Shown here: positions 1 through 6,520 of the stretch, in pieces
How the letters are laid out: each line of letters begins with the position of its first letter
Position numbering within the stretch: position 1 is the stretch's first letter
From: an uncultured Bacilli bacterium
Lineage (GTDB): Bacteria; Bacillota_I; Bacilli_A; RF39; UBA660
Direction of reading: 5' to 3'
NCBI GenBank assembly: GCA_944345045.1
Contig: CALVMI010000034.1
Span: 1 to 10,570 of the forward strand
DNA: 10,570 nt
Program-made: the position numbers and the translations under genes
The notes under the pieces: model-generated
The model's input: the letters and a program-made list of their open reading frames with translations, nothing else
What the model was told of the DNA's origin: nothing
Databases searched by the model: none

Positions 1-81
1 ACTTGCTTTATCATAATAAATTTTAAATTTTTTTGTAACATTCATTACTTCTATTGCATATTCGTTTTCGGGTTGTTTCAT
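1..81 (-). CDS. Polysaccharide/teichoic acid ABC exporter ATP-binding protein, N-terminus only (TagH/Wzt-like)
   Basis: An ATG at 79-81 opens a frame that runs off the left edge after 27 codons. The translation starts MKQPENEYAIEVMNVTKKFK and continues IYYDKAS. The pattern 'aIEVxNVTKKFKxYYDK' is the usual beginning of the nucleotide-binding subunit of TagH/Wzt-type exporters, which drive export of lipid-linked teichoic acid or polysaccharide across the membrane. A good ribosome binding site (AGGTGA, 86-91) sits 4 bases before the ATG and a promoter lies just upstream. Walker A and all catalytic motifs would be beyond the edge, so the assignment rests only on the family-typical N-terminus and on the glycan-synthesis neighbourhood. 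A different ABC ATPase subfamily is possible. The membrane permease partner is not in the window. Confidence 0.65.
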   Translation of the reverse strand, partial: MKQPENEYAIEVMNVTKKFKIYYDKAS

Positions 82-112
82 AATTTCACCTAAACCTTTT
101 ATTTCTTTTTAT

Positions 113-141
113 AGTATACCAAATTACACTTTTAATATCAA
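113..141 (-). promoter_or_regulatory. Sigma-A-type promoter for the ABC ATPase gene
   Basis: Read on the minus strand, TTGATA (136-141) and TATACT (113-118) are separated by exactly 17 bases, which is close to the housekeeping consensus. It lies downstream of the terminator at 152-179 and about 30 bases before the start codon at 81, so the ABC gene probably starts its own transcription unit. Confidence 0.7.
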
Positions 142-151
142 TTTAAGGTAT

Positions 152-179
152 AAAAAAAGCCATAAAAAATTATGACTTT
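152..179 (-). terminator. Rho-independent terminator after the 206-residue protein gene
   Basis: On the minus strand AAAGTCATAA (170-179) pairs with TTATGGCTTT (156-165), giving a 10-bp stem with one G-U pair and a 4-base loop, followed by a T run to 152. The first two bases of the TAA stop codon (178-180) as seen on the plus strand fall inside the stem, so the hairpin overlaps the end of the gene. Confidence 0.8.
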
Positions 180-798
180 AAACTTTTTTTCGTATAATTT
201 CTTCGTTTTTGCTCTTTTCTAAAATTTTTTTCATTGTTTCTAAAGAAATTGTTTTAATTGTATTGATATCTATATTATCATTAACAAAGATAGCTTCATT
301 TTGCATAAGTAAATTCATTTTTTCAAAATCTTGTAAAGCTTGTTCAATTTTTATTTTTTTCTTTTTAGAATTAATTTGTTTTAAACTTGCATAGGTTTCT
401 ACGGCAAAAGAAATGATTAATACAGGTAGGCCGCCTATAAACATTTGGTATAACAAATCTGTATCTTTTGTGGAATCAAAAATAATAGCCATTATCCCTG
501 CAACCATTACATATATAGATGAAGTTACATACATTTTTTCACTTATAAATTTTGTTACTTTTAAATAATCTATTTGATCTTTTAATTCTATTAATTTTTC
601 TTCGGCATGAATCTCTACCAATTTTTGATACTGTTTTTTTAATCGAGCAAGATAATATTCTTCTATTTCTTTAGTGTAATCAATATATTCTACTTTACCA
701 TCGGCTTTATAAACGAACATTTTTTGATCTAATTTACTAAAACTCAAGATAAAGTCTTCTTTAGAAATATCTTTAAAAAAATCTGTGTAATTATACAT
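178..798 (-). CDS. Uncharacterised two-span membrane protein with a coiled-coil segment
   Basis: A 206-residue protein that I do not recognise. Residues 1-40 are soluble. Residues 42-80 are charged and helical, rich in E, K and L, and probably form a coiled coil. Two hydrophobic segments at about 91-107 and 117-135 are joined by a short acidic loop (DSTKDTD), and a second charged helical region (about 139-206) follows, with a basic end. Both termini are most simply cytoplasmic, giving a membrane hairpin with two cytoplasmic helical arms. There is no signal peptide or enzymatic motif. The start at 798 is backed by AGGAG six bases upstream and a near-consensus promoter at 818-846; a terminator overlaps the stop. 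The gene is therefore probably transcribed alone, between the glycan operon and the ABC gene. A scaffold or stress-type membrane role is only a guess. Confidence 0.8.
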   Translation of the reverse strand: MYNYTDFFKDISKEDFILSFSKLDQKMFVYKADGKVEYIDYTKEIEEYYLARLKKQYQKLVEIHAEEKLIELKDQIDYLKVTKFISEKMYVTSSIYVMVAGIMAIIFDSTKDTDLLYQMFIGGLPVLIISFAVETYASLKQINSKKKKIKIEQALQDFEKMNLLMQNEAIFVNDNIDINTIKTISLETMKKILEKSKNEEIIRKKV

Positions 799-817
799 AT
801 TAAACTCCTATATATAC

Positions 818-846
818 ATTTTATCAAGAACTATTTTTAGTGTCAA
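818..846 (-). promoter_or_regulatory. Strong sigma-A-type promoter for the 206-residue protein gene
   Basis: On the minus strand a perfect -35 box TTGACA (841-846) is followed after 17 bases by TAAAAT (818-823). It lies about 20 bases before the ATG at 798, downstream of the preceding terminator. The -10 region and following bases (TGATAAAATGTATATA) nearly match those before the 311-residue protein gene. Confidence 0.8.
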
Positions 847-864
847 TTTTCATTTTTTTTATAT

Positions 865-890
865 ATAAAAAACTCGATTGCTCGAGTTCT
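865..890 (-). terminator. Rho-independent terminator after the cysteine-rich exported protein gene
   Basis: On the minus strand AACTCGA (882-888) pairs with TCGAGTT (871-877) around a GCAA tetraloop. The stem can be extended by two weaker pairs into the six-base T run (867-872). It sits directly after the TAA stop at 895-897. It is the most compact GC-bearing hairpin in the window. Confidence 0.85.
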
Positions 891-894
891 CATC

Positions 895-1830
895 TTAGAA
901 TTTCATAAATGAAATATAGGCAACATTAAATGGTGAAACGGCAAATTCATAATTGCAATCTAAATAATAACCATTTTCTTGTTCTTCTAAAGCAGTTGTC
1001 GAAATATTGGTGCAATCTGATGATTCATCTTGACATGTAATCACAAGATTTTCCGTATTATCTACTAAAGCAATATTTCCATCTTCATCTAATAAATCAT
1101 TTGAGACCATATATTCTTTTACTAATTCTCGTTCATATGCCCTAGTGTCTGTTGGATTTTCTTCATATTTAAAAACTTCAGCATTGGCGTTTTCGTTTGT
1201 TGTCGCTTTAGAAACGACCATTTCATTGTTTTCATCTAAAGAAAATTGAACCAAATATGTAATATGATACATTCCATTTTTTAATGGTACTTCTTGTGTA
1301 CTTAAACATGTATAAGAATTATTTGTACACGTATATTTCATATCTACAGCATAAGTTGGAGCGTTGTCAATAAGACCATAATAAGTAGTATTTAGAATTT
1401 CAGAAGATGCAACTTCTTCAACATTTGTTCCTAAGATTTCATAAATATCGCTTAATAAAATATTACCTTCTGTTGCTGTAGGAATATTTAATGTATCTAT
1501 TTCGTTTTCTTTTAATGTGGCTTGTATTTTAAAAGTTAATCGATCATTTTCGACATAAGCAAGGGTATTTGGAACGGAAATGCATTCGTCTGTATTTGGA
1601 CAACTCACTTTTAATGTTGCACTGCATGAAGTTTCTGAAAGCGTTTCAACAGTTACTTCATCATTCCATAAAGCTCCTTCTTTTTCATAATACGCTTTTA
1701 ACAATTCTTTATAATCACCAATTTTTTTGTTATTTTGACCTATGTATACAGTTATTCCAGCAGTTATTATTAGTGCAATTACCAAAACGATTAGCAGAAT
1801 GATCTTGCCACTTTTTTGATTTTTCTTCAT
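895..1830 (-). CDS. Membrane-anchored exported protein with eight cysteines, function unknown
   Basis: A 311-residue protein that I do not recognise. It starts with a short basic stretch (KKNQKSGK), then one strong hydrophobic segment at about 9-30 (IILLIVLVIALIITAGITVY). No signal-peptidase or lipobox cleavage site is evident (no Cys near the end of the segment), so it is probably an N-terminal anchor with about 280 residues outside the cell. The outer part is acidic and has eight cysteines at 69, 77, 83, 168, 175, 266, 273 and 292. Three groups show short spacing (C-x7-C-x5-C, C-x6-C, C-x6-C), as expected for disulfide-closed beta hairpins. The start at 1830 has AAGGTGAT closely upstream. 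A terminator follows the stop. It lies just after the glycan operon but appears to be separately expressed. A wall-associated or envelope-sensing role is inference only. Confidence 0.85.
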   Translation of the reverse strand: MKKNQKSGKIILLIVLVIALIITAGITVYIGQNNKKIGDYKELLKAYYEKEGALWNDEVTVETLSETSCSATLKVSCPNTDECISVPNTLAYVENDRLTFKIQATLKENEIDTLNIPTATEGNILLSDIYEILGTNVEEVASSEILNTTYYGLIDNAPTYAVDMKYTCTNNSYTCLSTQEVPLKNGMYHITYLVQFSLDENNEMVVSKATTNENANAEVFKYEENPTDTRAYERELVKEYMVSNDLLDEDGNIALVDNTENLVITCQDESSDCTNISTTALEEQENGYYLDCNYEFAVSPFNVAYISFMKF

Positions 1831-1847
1831 TCTATCACCTTATATAA

Positions 1848-1876
1848 ATTTTATCAGGTTCTATAAAAAAAAACAA
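1848..1876 (-). promoter_or_regulatory. Probable promoter for the cysteine-rich exported protein gene
   Basis: On the minus strand TTGTTT (1871-1876) and TAAAAT (1848-1853) are 17 bases apart, leaving a leader of roughly ten bases to the ATG at 1830. The -10 context TGATAAAATTTATATA matches the promoter at 818-846 at 15 of 16 bases. The weak -35 box lies on the downstream arm of the preceding terminator, which lowers confidence. Confidence 0.45.
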
Positions 1877-1892
1877 CTTATTTACTGTTGCT
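1864..1892 (-). terminator. Rho-independent terminator ending the glycan operon
   Basis: On the minus strand AGCAAC (1887-1892) pairs with GTTGTT (1872-1877), one G-U pair included, around a nine-base loop that holds the TAA stop codon (1878-1880). The stem runs into nine consecutive T (1865-1873). The stem is short, so some readthrough into the next gene is plausible. Confidence 0.6.
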
Positions 1893-3062
1893 TTTTATCA
1901 TTTTTGTAAATAAACTTATATACTTATCCACAACAATTGGCCATGTATAATTATTATGAATTCTTTCCTTAGCAAGAGCGCCCATTTCTTTTTGTTCTTT
2001 TAAAGATAAATTATCTGCTTTCTGCAAAACTTTTTTTAAATCATTTTCTTGTTTTGTAAAATAAAAGCAACTATCCTCGCCCACTTCATGATTGTAAGAA
2101 ACATCATATAGAATATTTACATTAGTATTTGCTAAAGCTTCTAATAAAGATGGATTCGTCCCGCCTGCCGAATGTCCATGAATATAGGCATAGGCATGAA
2201 GGCGAAAGTACAAAAGAGATTCTTGATCATATACTGAACCAATAAACTTAATTCTCTTATCTTTTGAAAAATTAGTACTTTCCTCTAGATTTTCATAAAA
2301 CTTATTCTTTTCAATATTCGAAATAATTACTAAATCTTTTTTTGTCTTACTTTTTTTAAATTCTTTTATAATCGTTTCATAATTATTTTCTGGAATAAAT
2401 CGTCCGACGATTAGATAATATTCTTTAGAATGAATTTGATATTTTTCCCATAATTCTTTTACTAAGCTTGTTTTCTTAGGAACAATTCCTTCATAAGCAC
2501 CGTATGCGATAAAGGTCGTCGGAGTTTGATACTTTTGGTATTTATTTATGACGTATTCTTCAATTGCCTTAGAGTCGCATACACAATAATCACTATATTT
2601 TATACTATATCTTTCACTTATCTTAAAGCATTGTTTGATCCACCAAGACCATTTATCTCTTTTCCATTCTAAGCCATCGGGATTGATAATAACTTTTACA
2701 CCCATTTTATGAAGTTTTGGAATCCAAAACGGAAATAGAGGTCCAACTTTGCATCCTAAAATCAGCATTATTGTATTTTGTAAATTTTCTTTTTTTATAT
2801 ATTTTATAAAATAATTTATCGATTTTATTGTAAAAGTGAACATAGTTGCAAAGCCTTGGTTTGGTGTATAGATATACGGACAAGTCACTCTTGGTTCTTC
2901 CTCTATTTTTTTATCTAATGATTTTTCATAAGTTAAGTTGGGAATATAATAATGAATGTTTTCATCTTCGGTGTTTGTAACTAGATTGGTAACAAAAGTC
3001 TCCCAGCCACCATAGTTAAATTTATATCCTCGCGAGCCAATAATGATAATATTTTTCTTCAT
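1878..3062 (-). CDS. DUF1972-type GT4 glycosyltransferase, probable rhamnosyltransferase
   Basis: A 394-residue GT-B enzyme that would transfer a sugar to a lipid-linked glycan at the cytoplasmic membrane face. The N-terminus (IIIIGSRGYKFNYGGWETF, residues 5-23) matches the DUF1972 domain typical of Gram-positive rhamnosyltransferases of the Cps2T/RgpA kind. NPDGLEWKR (127-135), GRFIPENNYE (220-229) and HGHSAGGTNPSLLEAL (295-310) are all hallmarks of that family. Length is normal for the family. The ATG at 3062 is preferred because an AGGATGTGA ribosome site precedes it and it opens on the conserved strand. A longer reading from a TTG at 3104 would overlap the upstream gene and lacks a ribosome site. 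It is the last gene of the operon, 17 bases after the GT2 gene. Rhamnose as donor is inferred from the family; specificity cannot be read from the sequence. Confidence 0.88.
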   Translation of the reverse strand: MKKNIIIIGSRGYKFNYGGWETFVTNLVTNTEDENIHYYIPNLTYEKSLDKKIEEEPRVTCPYIYTPNQGFATMFTFTIKSINYFIKYIKKENLQNTIMLILGCKVGPLFPFWIPKLHKMGVKVIINPDGLEWKRDKWSWWIKQCFKISERYSIKYSDYCVCDSKAIEEYVINKYQKYQTPTTFIAYGAYEGIVPKKTSLVKELWEKYQIHSKEYYLIVGRFIPENNYETIIKEFKKSKTKKDLVIISNIEKNKFYENLEESTNFSKDKRIKFIGSVYDQESLLYFRLHAYAYIHGHSAGGTNPSLLEALANTNVNILYDVSYNHEVGEDSCFYFTKQENDLKKVLQKADNLSLKEQKEMGALAKERIHNNYTWPIVVDKYISLFTKMIKSNSK

Positions 3063-3067
3063 GATTT

Positions 3068-3076
3068 TCACATCCT
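3068..3076 (-). promoter_or_regulatory. Ribosome binding site that decides the start of the DUF1972 glycosyltransferase
   Basis: AGGATGTGA on the minus strand matches the ideal AGGAGGTGA at eight of nine bases and lies five bases before the ATG at 3062. It falls in the short gap after the stop of the preceding gene (3080-3082), supporting the shorter protein. Confidence 0.65.
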
Positions 3077-3079
3077 TAT

Positions 3080-3925
3080 TTATATCCAAAATGTAAGATA
3101 GCAAATGCCCAGGCTAATATAGTAAAACACTCTAATTAAGGCATAGCCTAAAAAATTAAGTTTCATATATTTTTTTATATAATATTTTTGACTTGCTTTT
3201 AATATTTTATATTTTCTAACCTTTTTTAAACTCTTATCCACACTCTTTGATAAAGCATGAGTAACACTAACTGAAACGTCAACATAAATTCCCAAGTTTT
3301 TTTCTTTAGCTTTTTTAGCTAAAATATTTTCTTCATAATATAGAAATGTGTTTGAATCGAAATATTTTATTTTTTTAAAATCTTTCATTCTTGCTAGAAA
3401 GAAGCAACCATGAATAACATCTACTTTGTTAATTTTATCTTGATAATAATCTTCTTTGTATCTTAAAAATTTGGCATTATATTTTCCAATAAAATTCATA
3501 TTAGAAAGAAGTTCAGTTGAAAATTTAGGAAATTTCCATCCTTTAGAAATATAGCCATTTTCTAATATTTTTGGTCCTAGAAAAGAAATGTTTTCATTTG
3601 TTTTTATATCATGAATTAATTCTTTTAAAACACTTTCTTCTACTAAAACATCTGGATTTGAAATAATAGCTATTTCACAAGATGTATTTTTCTCTAAATA
3701 TTTTAATCCAAGATTGTTCCCAGCGGCGTAACCTAAATTCTTTTCTGCTTGCAGAAGAATCACTTTTTTATTTTCATATTCTTTTAGCTTTTCTACAGAA
3801 TTATCAGTGCTACAATTGTCTACCACAATAATTTTTGATAGGCATGAAAAATCTTTAATTCGATTTAACATTTTTATTGTATTTTCATAATCATTATAAT
3901 TTAAAATAATTATTCCTGTTTTCAT
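3080..3925 (-). CDS. GT2 family glycosyltransferase, WbbL-like (possible rhamnosyltransferase)
   Basis: A 281-residue GT-A enzyme. The Rossmann-like N-terminus GIIILNYNDYENT (4-16), VVDNCSTDNS (34-43, with donor-binding Asp36) and NLGYAAGNNLGL (63-74) are classic for WbbL-type GT2 enzymes. ISNPDVLV (88-95) carries the metal-binding 'NPD' that stands for DXD. VIHGCFFLARM (170-180) and FLYYEEN (194-200) form the acceptor side and probable catalytic-base region, and His223 in VTHA is also typical. The last 25 residues are hydrophobic and probably attach the enzyme to the membrane. It would add a sugar, by family often dTDP-rhamnose, to the undecaprenyl-linked chain. The start has GAGG five bases upstream and follows the fusion gene by 12 bases, so the two are surely co-transcribed. 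The donor is not determinable here. Confidence 0.88.
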   Translation of the reverse strand: MKTGIIILNYNDYENTIKMLNRIKDFSCLSKIIVVDNCSTDNSVEKLKEYENKKVILLQAEKNLGYAAGNNLGLKYLEKNTSCEIAIISNPDVLVEESVLKELIHDIKTNENISFLGPKILENGYISKGWKFPKFSTELLSNMNFIGKYNAKFLRYKEDYYQDKINKVDVIHGCFFLARMKDFKKIKYFDSNTFLYYEENILAKKAKEKNLGIYVDVSVSVTHALSKSVDKSLKKVRKYKILKASQKYYIKKYMKLNFLGYALIRVFYYISLGICYLTFWI

Positions 3926-3937
3926 AATTTCCTCTTT

Positions 3938-6520
3938 CTAATCAGAGTTAGTTTTAATAAAAATCTTTTTTAATTTCTCGTCCAATGTATTTATATCATA
4001 TTTTTTAGCTGTCTCATAGGCATTTTTTATAATTTTATTTTTTTCTTCTTTTTTCATGTTCATGAATTCTTTTATTTTAGCGGCTAATTCTTTACCATTT
4101 GTACCATTTTGATAAGTTAAAGCATTTTCATGATTTCTTGCATATTCTTTTGGCCCATATAAATCACAAGCAATTAAAAATGTTTTACAAGCCATAGCTT
4201 CTAAGCCTACTAACCCTAAAGAATCACTTTTTCTTTTCGTTGGAAAAATAAGAACATCGAACGCATTATAATAATTTACTAAATCTTTTTGTAAAACAAA
4301 TTCTTTCTGAATGATTTTTTCTTCTAAATGAAATTCTTTGATTTTTTGTTCCATTTCAGGTTGTTCTTGTCCAGTTCCAACTATAATTACTTTTATGTTT
4401 TTCATGAAAGATTCTTTTTTTAATTCATTTAAAGCTTCTAAAAGAGTATCCCATCCTTTATTTTTTTCTATTCTGCTAACCATTCCAATATATGTATATT
4501 TTGGATCTAGCCCTAACTCTTTTTGACAAGTCTTCTGATCTTTTTCTTGAAAAACAGCAAAATTAATTCCGCCAGAAGGATAAATTTTTATTTTTTCTTT
4601 AGAAATATGATATGTATTTGTAAGTACTTCTGCAAAGTATTTTGAAGGTGCAACAACAGTGTCTGCTAGTGGTAATACTCTCTTACTTCGATTCACATTT
4701 TTTATTTCAAAATCATAATCTGGAACAATGTCATTTCCATGGACATTACACACTAATTTTGTTTTGCCAGTTTTTTTAGCGAATATAACTGGATATGTTG
4801 AATGAGATACAAAATGAACATAATAAAAATCATAAGAAACAAAAAGAGATTTTATAAATGCTTTACTGTAAAAACATAAATAACTTATTATTTTTATTAA
4901 GATATTGCGATGTTTTTTTAACACGACTTTATCAACTTGAAATCCAATTATTTCTAATTCTTCTTTCGTGTTTTTTACAAATGAACCATAATGTTTATAT
5001 TTTCTTGATGGATACATATTTGAAACCAAAAGAATTTTAGATGTTTTTTTATCGTTGGAAACTTTAGCAAGAATTGATAAGAACAAACTTACACTAGCGC
5101 CTGTTAAAACATTACCGTTAAAGATAGAAAGAGCAAAGGCTAAGAAAAGGGCAAATTTATATTCTTTCAATGTTTTAATTTTGCCTAAAGCACTTGCAAG
5201 TATAAGAATATATAAGAAAATTCCTATATAACCGAAATCGTAAAAAATATCTAATAAATCAACACTCGTGCGACTATCTTCTATTTGTTCAATGCCAAAA
5301 ATTTGTTCATCAATATTGCCATTCATAAAGAAATCTGTTCTTTTGGTAATTTGATGAATTTTATCTTCCCATTTCGTTTCAAAAGTTCTTTTGCTATAAG
5401 CGCTTAAATTAAAGATCGTGACTACAAGAAGAATTCCTAAAAGACACCATATTTTTTCTTTTTTTATTTCTTTTCGATTTTGCCATATTAAATAAAGAAT
5501 TGTAAGTAAAGCACTTATATTTAAGAAAAAAGAATGGTAAAAATAAACGAATATTCCAACAAATAAAAAGCCTAATATTTTTGTTAAATAATTATTATGT
5601 TGCCATAATACATTTAAGGTTATTGGTAAAAGAAAAATTAAGATAGCAAGTGTTTCTTTTTTGGCATAATAAAAGTCTGGAATAGATGTCGTAGGTACTA
5701 CTGCATAAGCAATTAGAAACAAAAAACCATATAAATAAAATATTATAGCAAGAAATTTTTTATTGATTTTGGTATTTTTATTTTTAGTAAAAAAGATAAG
5801 AGCAATTGGTAATACGAGTATTTCTAATAAACTTTTAATCGTTATTAATACATCTTTTTCTTTGCAAAAGCTATATAAGGATATAATTACAAGAAAACTT
5901 AATGCCAAGATTAAAGTTGTTCTTGATTCCTTTTCTTTCCATAAATACAAAGCAAAGCCGAGAAGAATTCCACCTTTAATTATTGCTATTAGCCATGTGG
6001 TAATTTCTTTATATGGTAATATTAAATAAAGAAAGTCTAAAAAAGGTATAGATAATAAAATTATATAAAGCAAAGTACTTGAAATTTCTCTTTTTTCACG
6101 GTTTTCTTTTTTGTTATTATTAAAGACAAATATTTTACTAAATACATAATTAGAAACTGTTATTATTACTTGACTCATTAATTTTATGATTTTATCATTT
6201 TGTTTTAAAATTGTTACACCTAAAAACATGATTGCCATATCCATTAGTAAGGTAAGGAGCCGTGAGCCAAAAAAAGATGTAGCTTCCTTTAAACGATTTT
6301 GATTTTGGCTTTTAAAGACAAAAACGCGATTCGTTATATAAGCAAAAATTACCGCGCCTATCCAACTTATTATATTGGCAATTTGTAGTTCTATAACATT
6401 GTCCGGATTTAAAACAGTATATACTAAGCCATAATAAATGCCTAAACTGACAACTGTTGTTAAAACTCCTACAATTAAATAACGAATGATTTCTGTAATT
6501 CTTTCTTTATTTATTTTCAT
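3938..6520 (-). CDS. Three-domain fusion: GtrA-like membrane domain, O-antigen polymerase-like domain, GT4 glycosyltransferase
   Basis: An uninterrupted 860-residue frame. Residues 9-135 are a GtrA-like domain with four membrane spans, including RYLIVGVLTTVVSL (13-26) and FAYITNRVFVFKS (59-71); GtrA proteins are thought to move lipid-linked sugars across the membrane. Residues about 149-487 hold roughly twelve spans with one long polar loop (about 374-424) before LLDIFYDFGYIGI (422-434), the layout of Wzy/WaaL-type polymerases and ligases. Residues 495-858 are a GT-B GT4 enzyme: LLVSNMYP (497-504), HGND (594-597), VSRIEKNKGWDTLLEAL (681-697) and LGLVGLEAMA (768-777). Asp766 replaces the usual first Glu of E-x7-E. 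An even span count puts the enzyme in the cytoplasm. The start overlaps the previous stop by four bases (ATGA), suggesting translational coupling. No start codon with a ribosome site is seen at either domain junction, so it reads as one polypeptide. Confidence 0.85.
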   Translation of the reverse strand: MKINKERITEIIRYLIVGVLTTVVSLGIYYGLVYTVLNPDNVIELQIANIISWIGAVIFAYITNRVFVFKSQNQNRLKEATSFFGSRLLTLLMDMAIMFLGVTILKQNDKIIKLMSQVIITVSNYVFSKIFVFNNNKKENREKREISSTLLYIILLSIPFLDFLYLILPYKEITTWLIAIIKGGILLGFALYLWKEKESRTTLILALSFLVIISLYSFCKEKDVLITIKSLLEILVLPIALIFFTKNKNTKINKKFLAIIFYLYGFLFLIAYAVVPTTSIPDFYYAKKETLAILIFLLPITLNVLWQHNNYLTKILGFLFVGIFVYFYHSFFLNISALLTILYLIWQNRKEIKKEKIWCLLGILLVVTIFNLSAYSKRTFETKWEDKIHQITKRTDFFMNGNIDEQIFGIEQIEDSRTSVDLLDIFYDFGYIGIFLYILILASALGKIKTLKEYKFALFLAFALSIFNGNVLTGASVSLFLSILAKVSNDKKTSKILLVSNMYPSRKYKHYGSFVKNTKEELEIIGFQVDKVVLKKHRNILIKIISYLCFYSKAFIKSLFVSYDFYYVHFVSHSTYPVIFAKKTGKTKLVCNVHGNDIVPDYDFEIKNVNRSKRVLPLADTVVAPSKYFAEVLTNTYHISKEKIKIYPSGGINFAVFQEKDQKTCQKELGLDPKYTYIGMVSRIEKNKGWDTLLEALNELKKESFMKNIKVIIVGTGQEQPEMEQKIKEFHLEEKIIQKEFVLQKDLVNYYNAFDVLIFPTKRKSDSLGLVGLEAMACKTFLIACDLYGPKEYARNHENALTYQNGTNGKELAAKIKEFMNMKKEEKNKIIKNAYETAKKYDINTLDEKLKKIFIKTNSD

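Noticed and set aside
1878..3104. Longer 408-residue form of the DUF1972 glycosyltransferase from 3104
   Set aside because: The start codon there is TTG with no ribosome site, it overlaps the GT2 gene, and the extra residues do not belong to the conserved N-terminus, which begins at the ATG at 3062.
3938..6520. Fusion being an artefact of two or three adjacent genes joined by a missed start or frameshift
   Set aside because: The frame is continuous, no ATG with a ribosome site lies at either junction, and the linkers read as normal charged inter-domain sequence. An assembly error cannot be fully excluded without reads.
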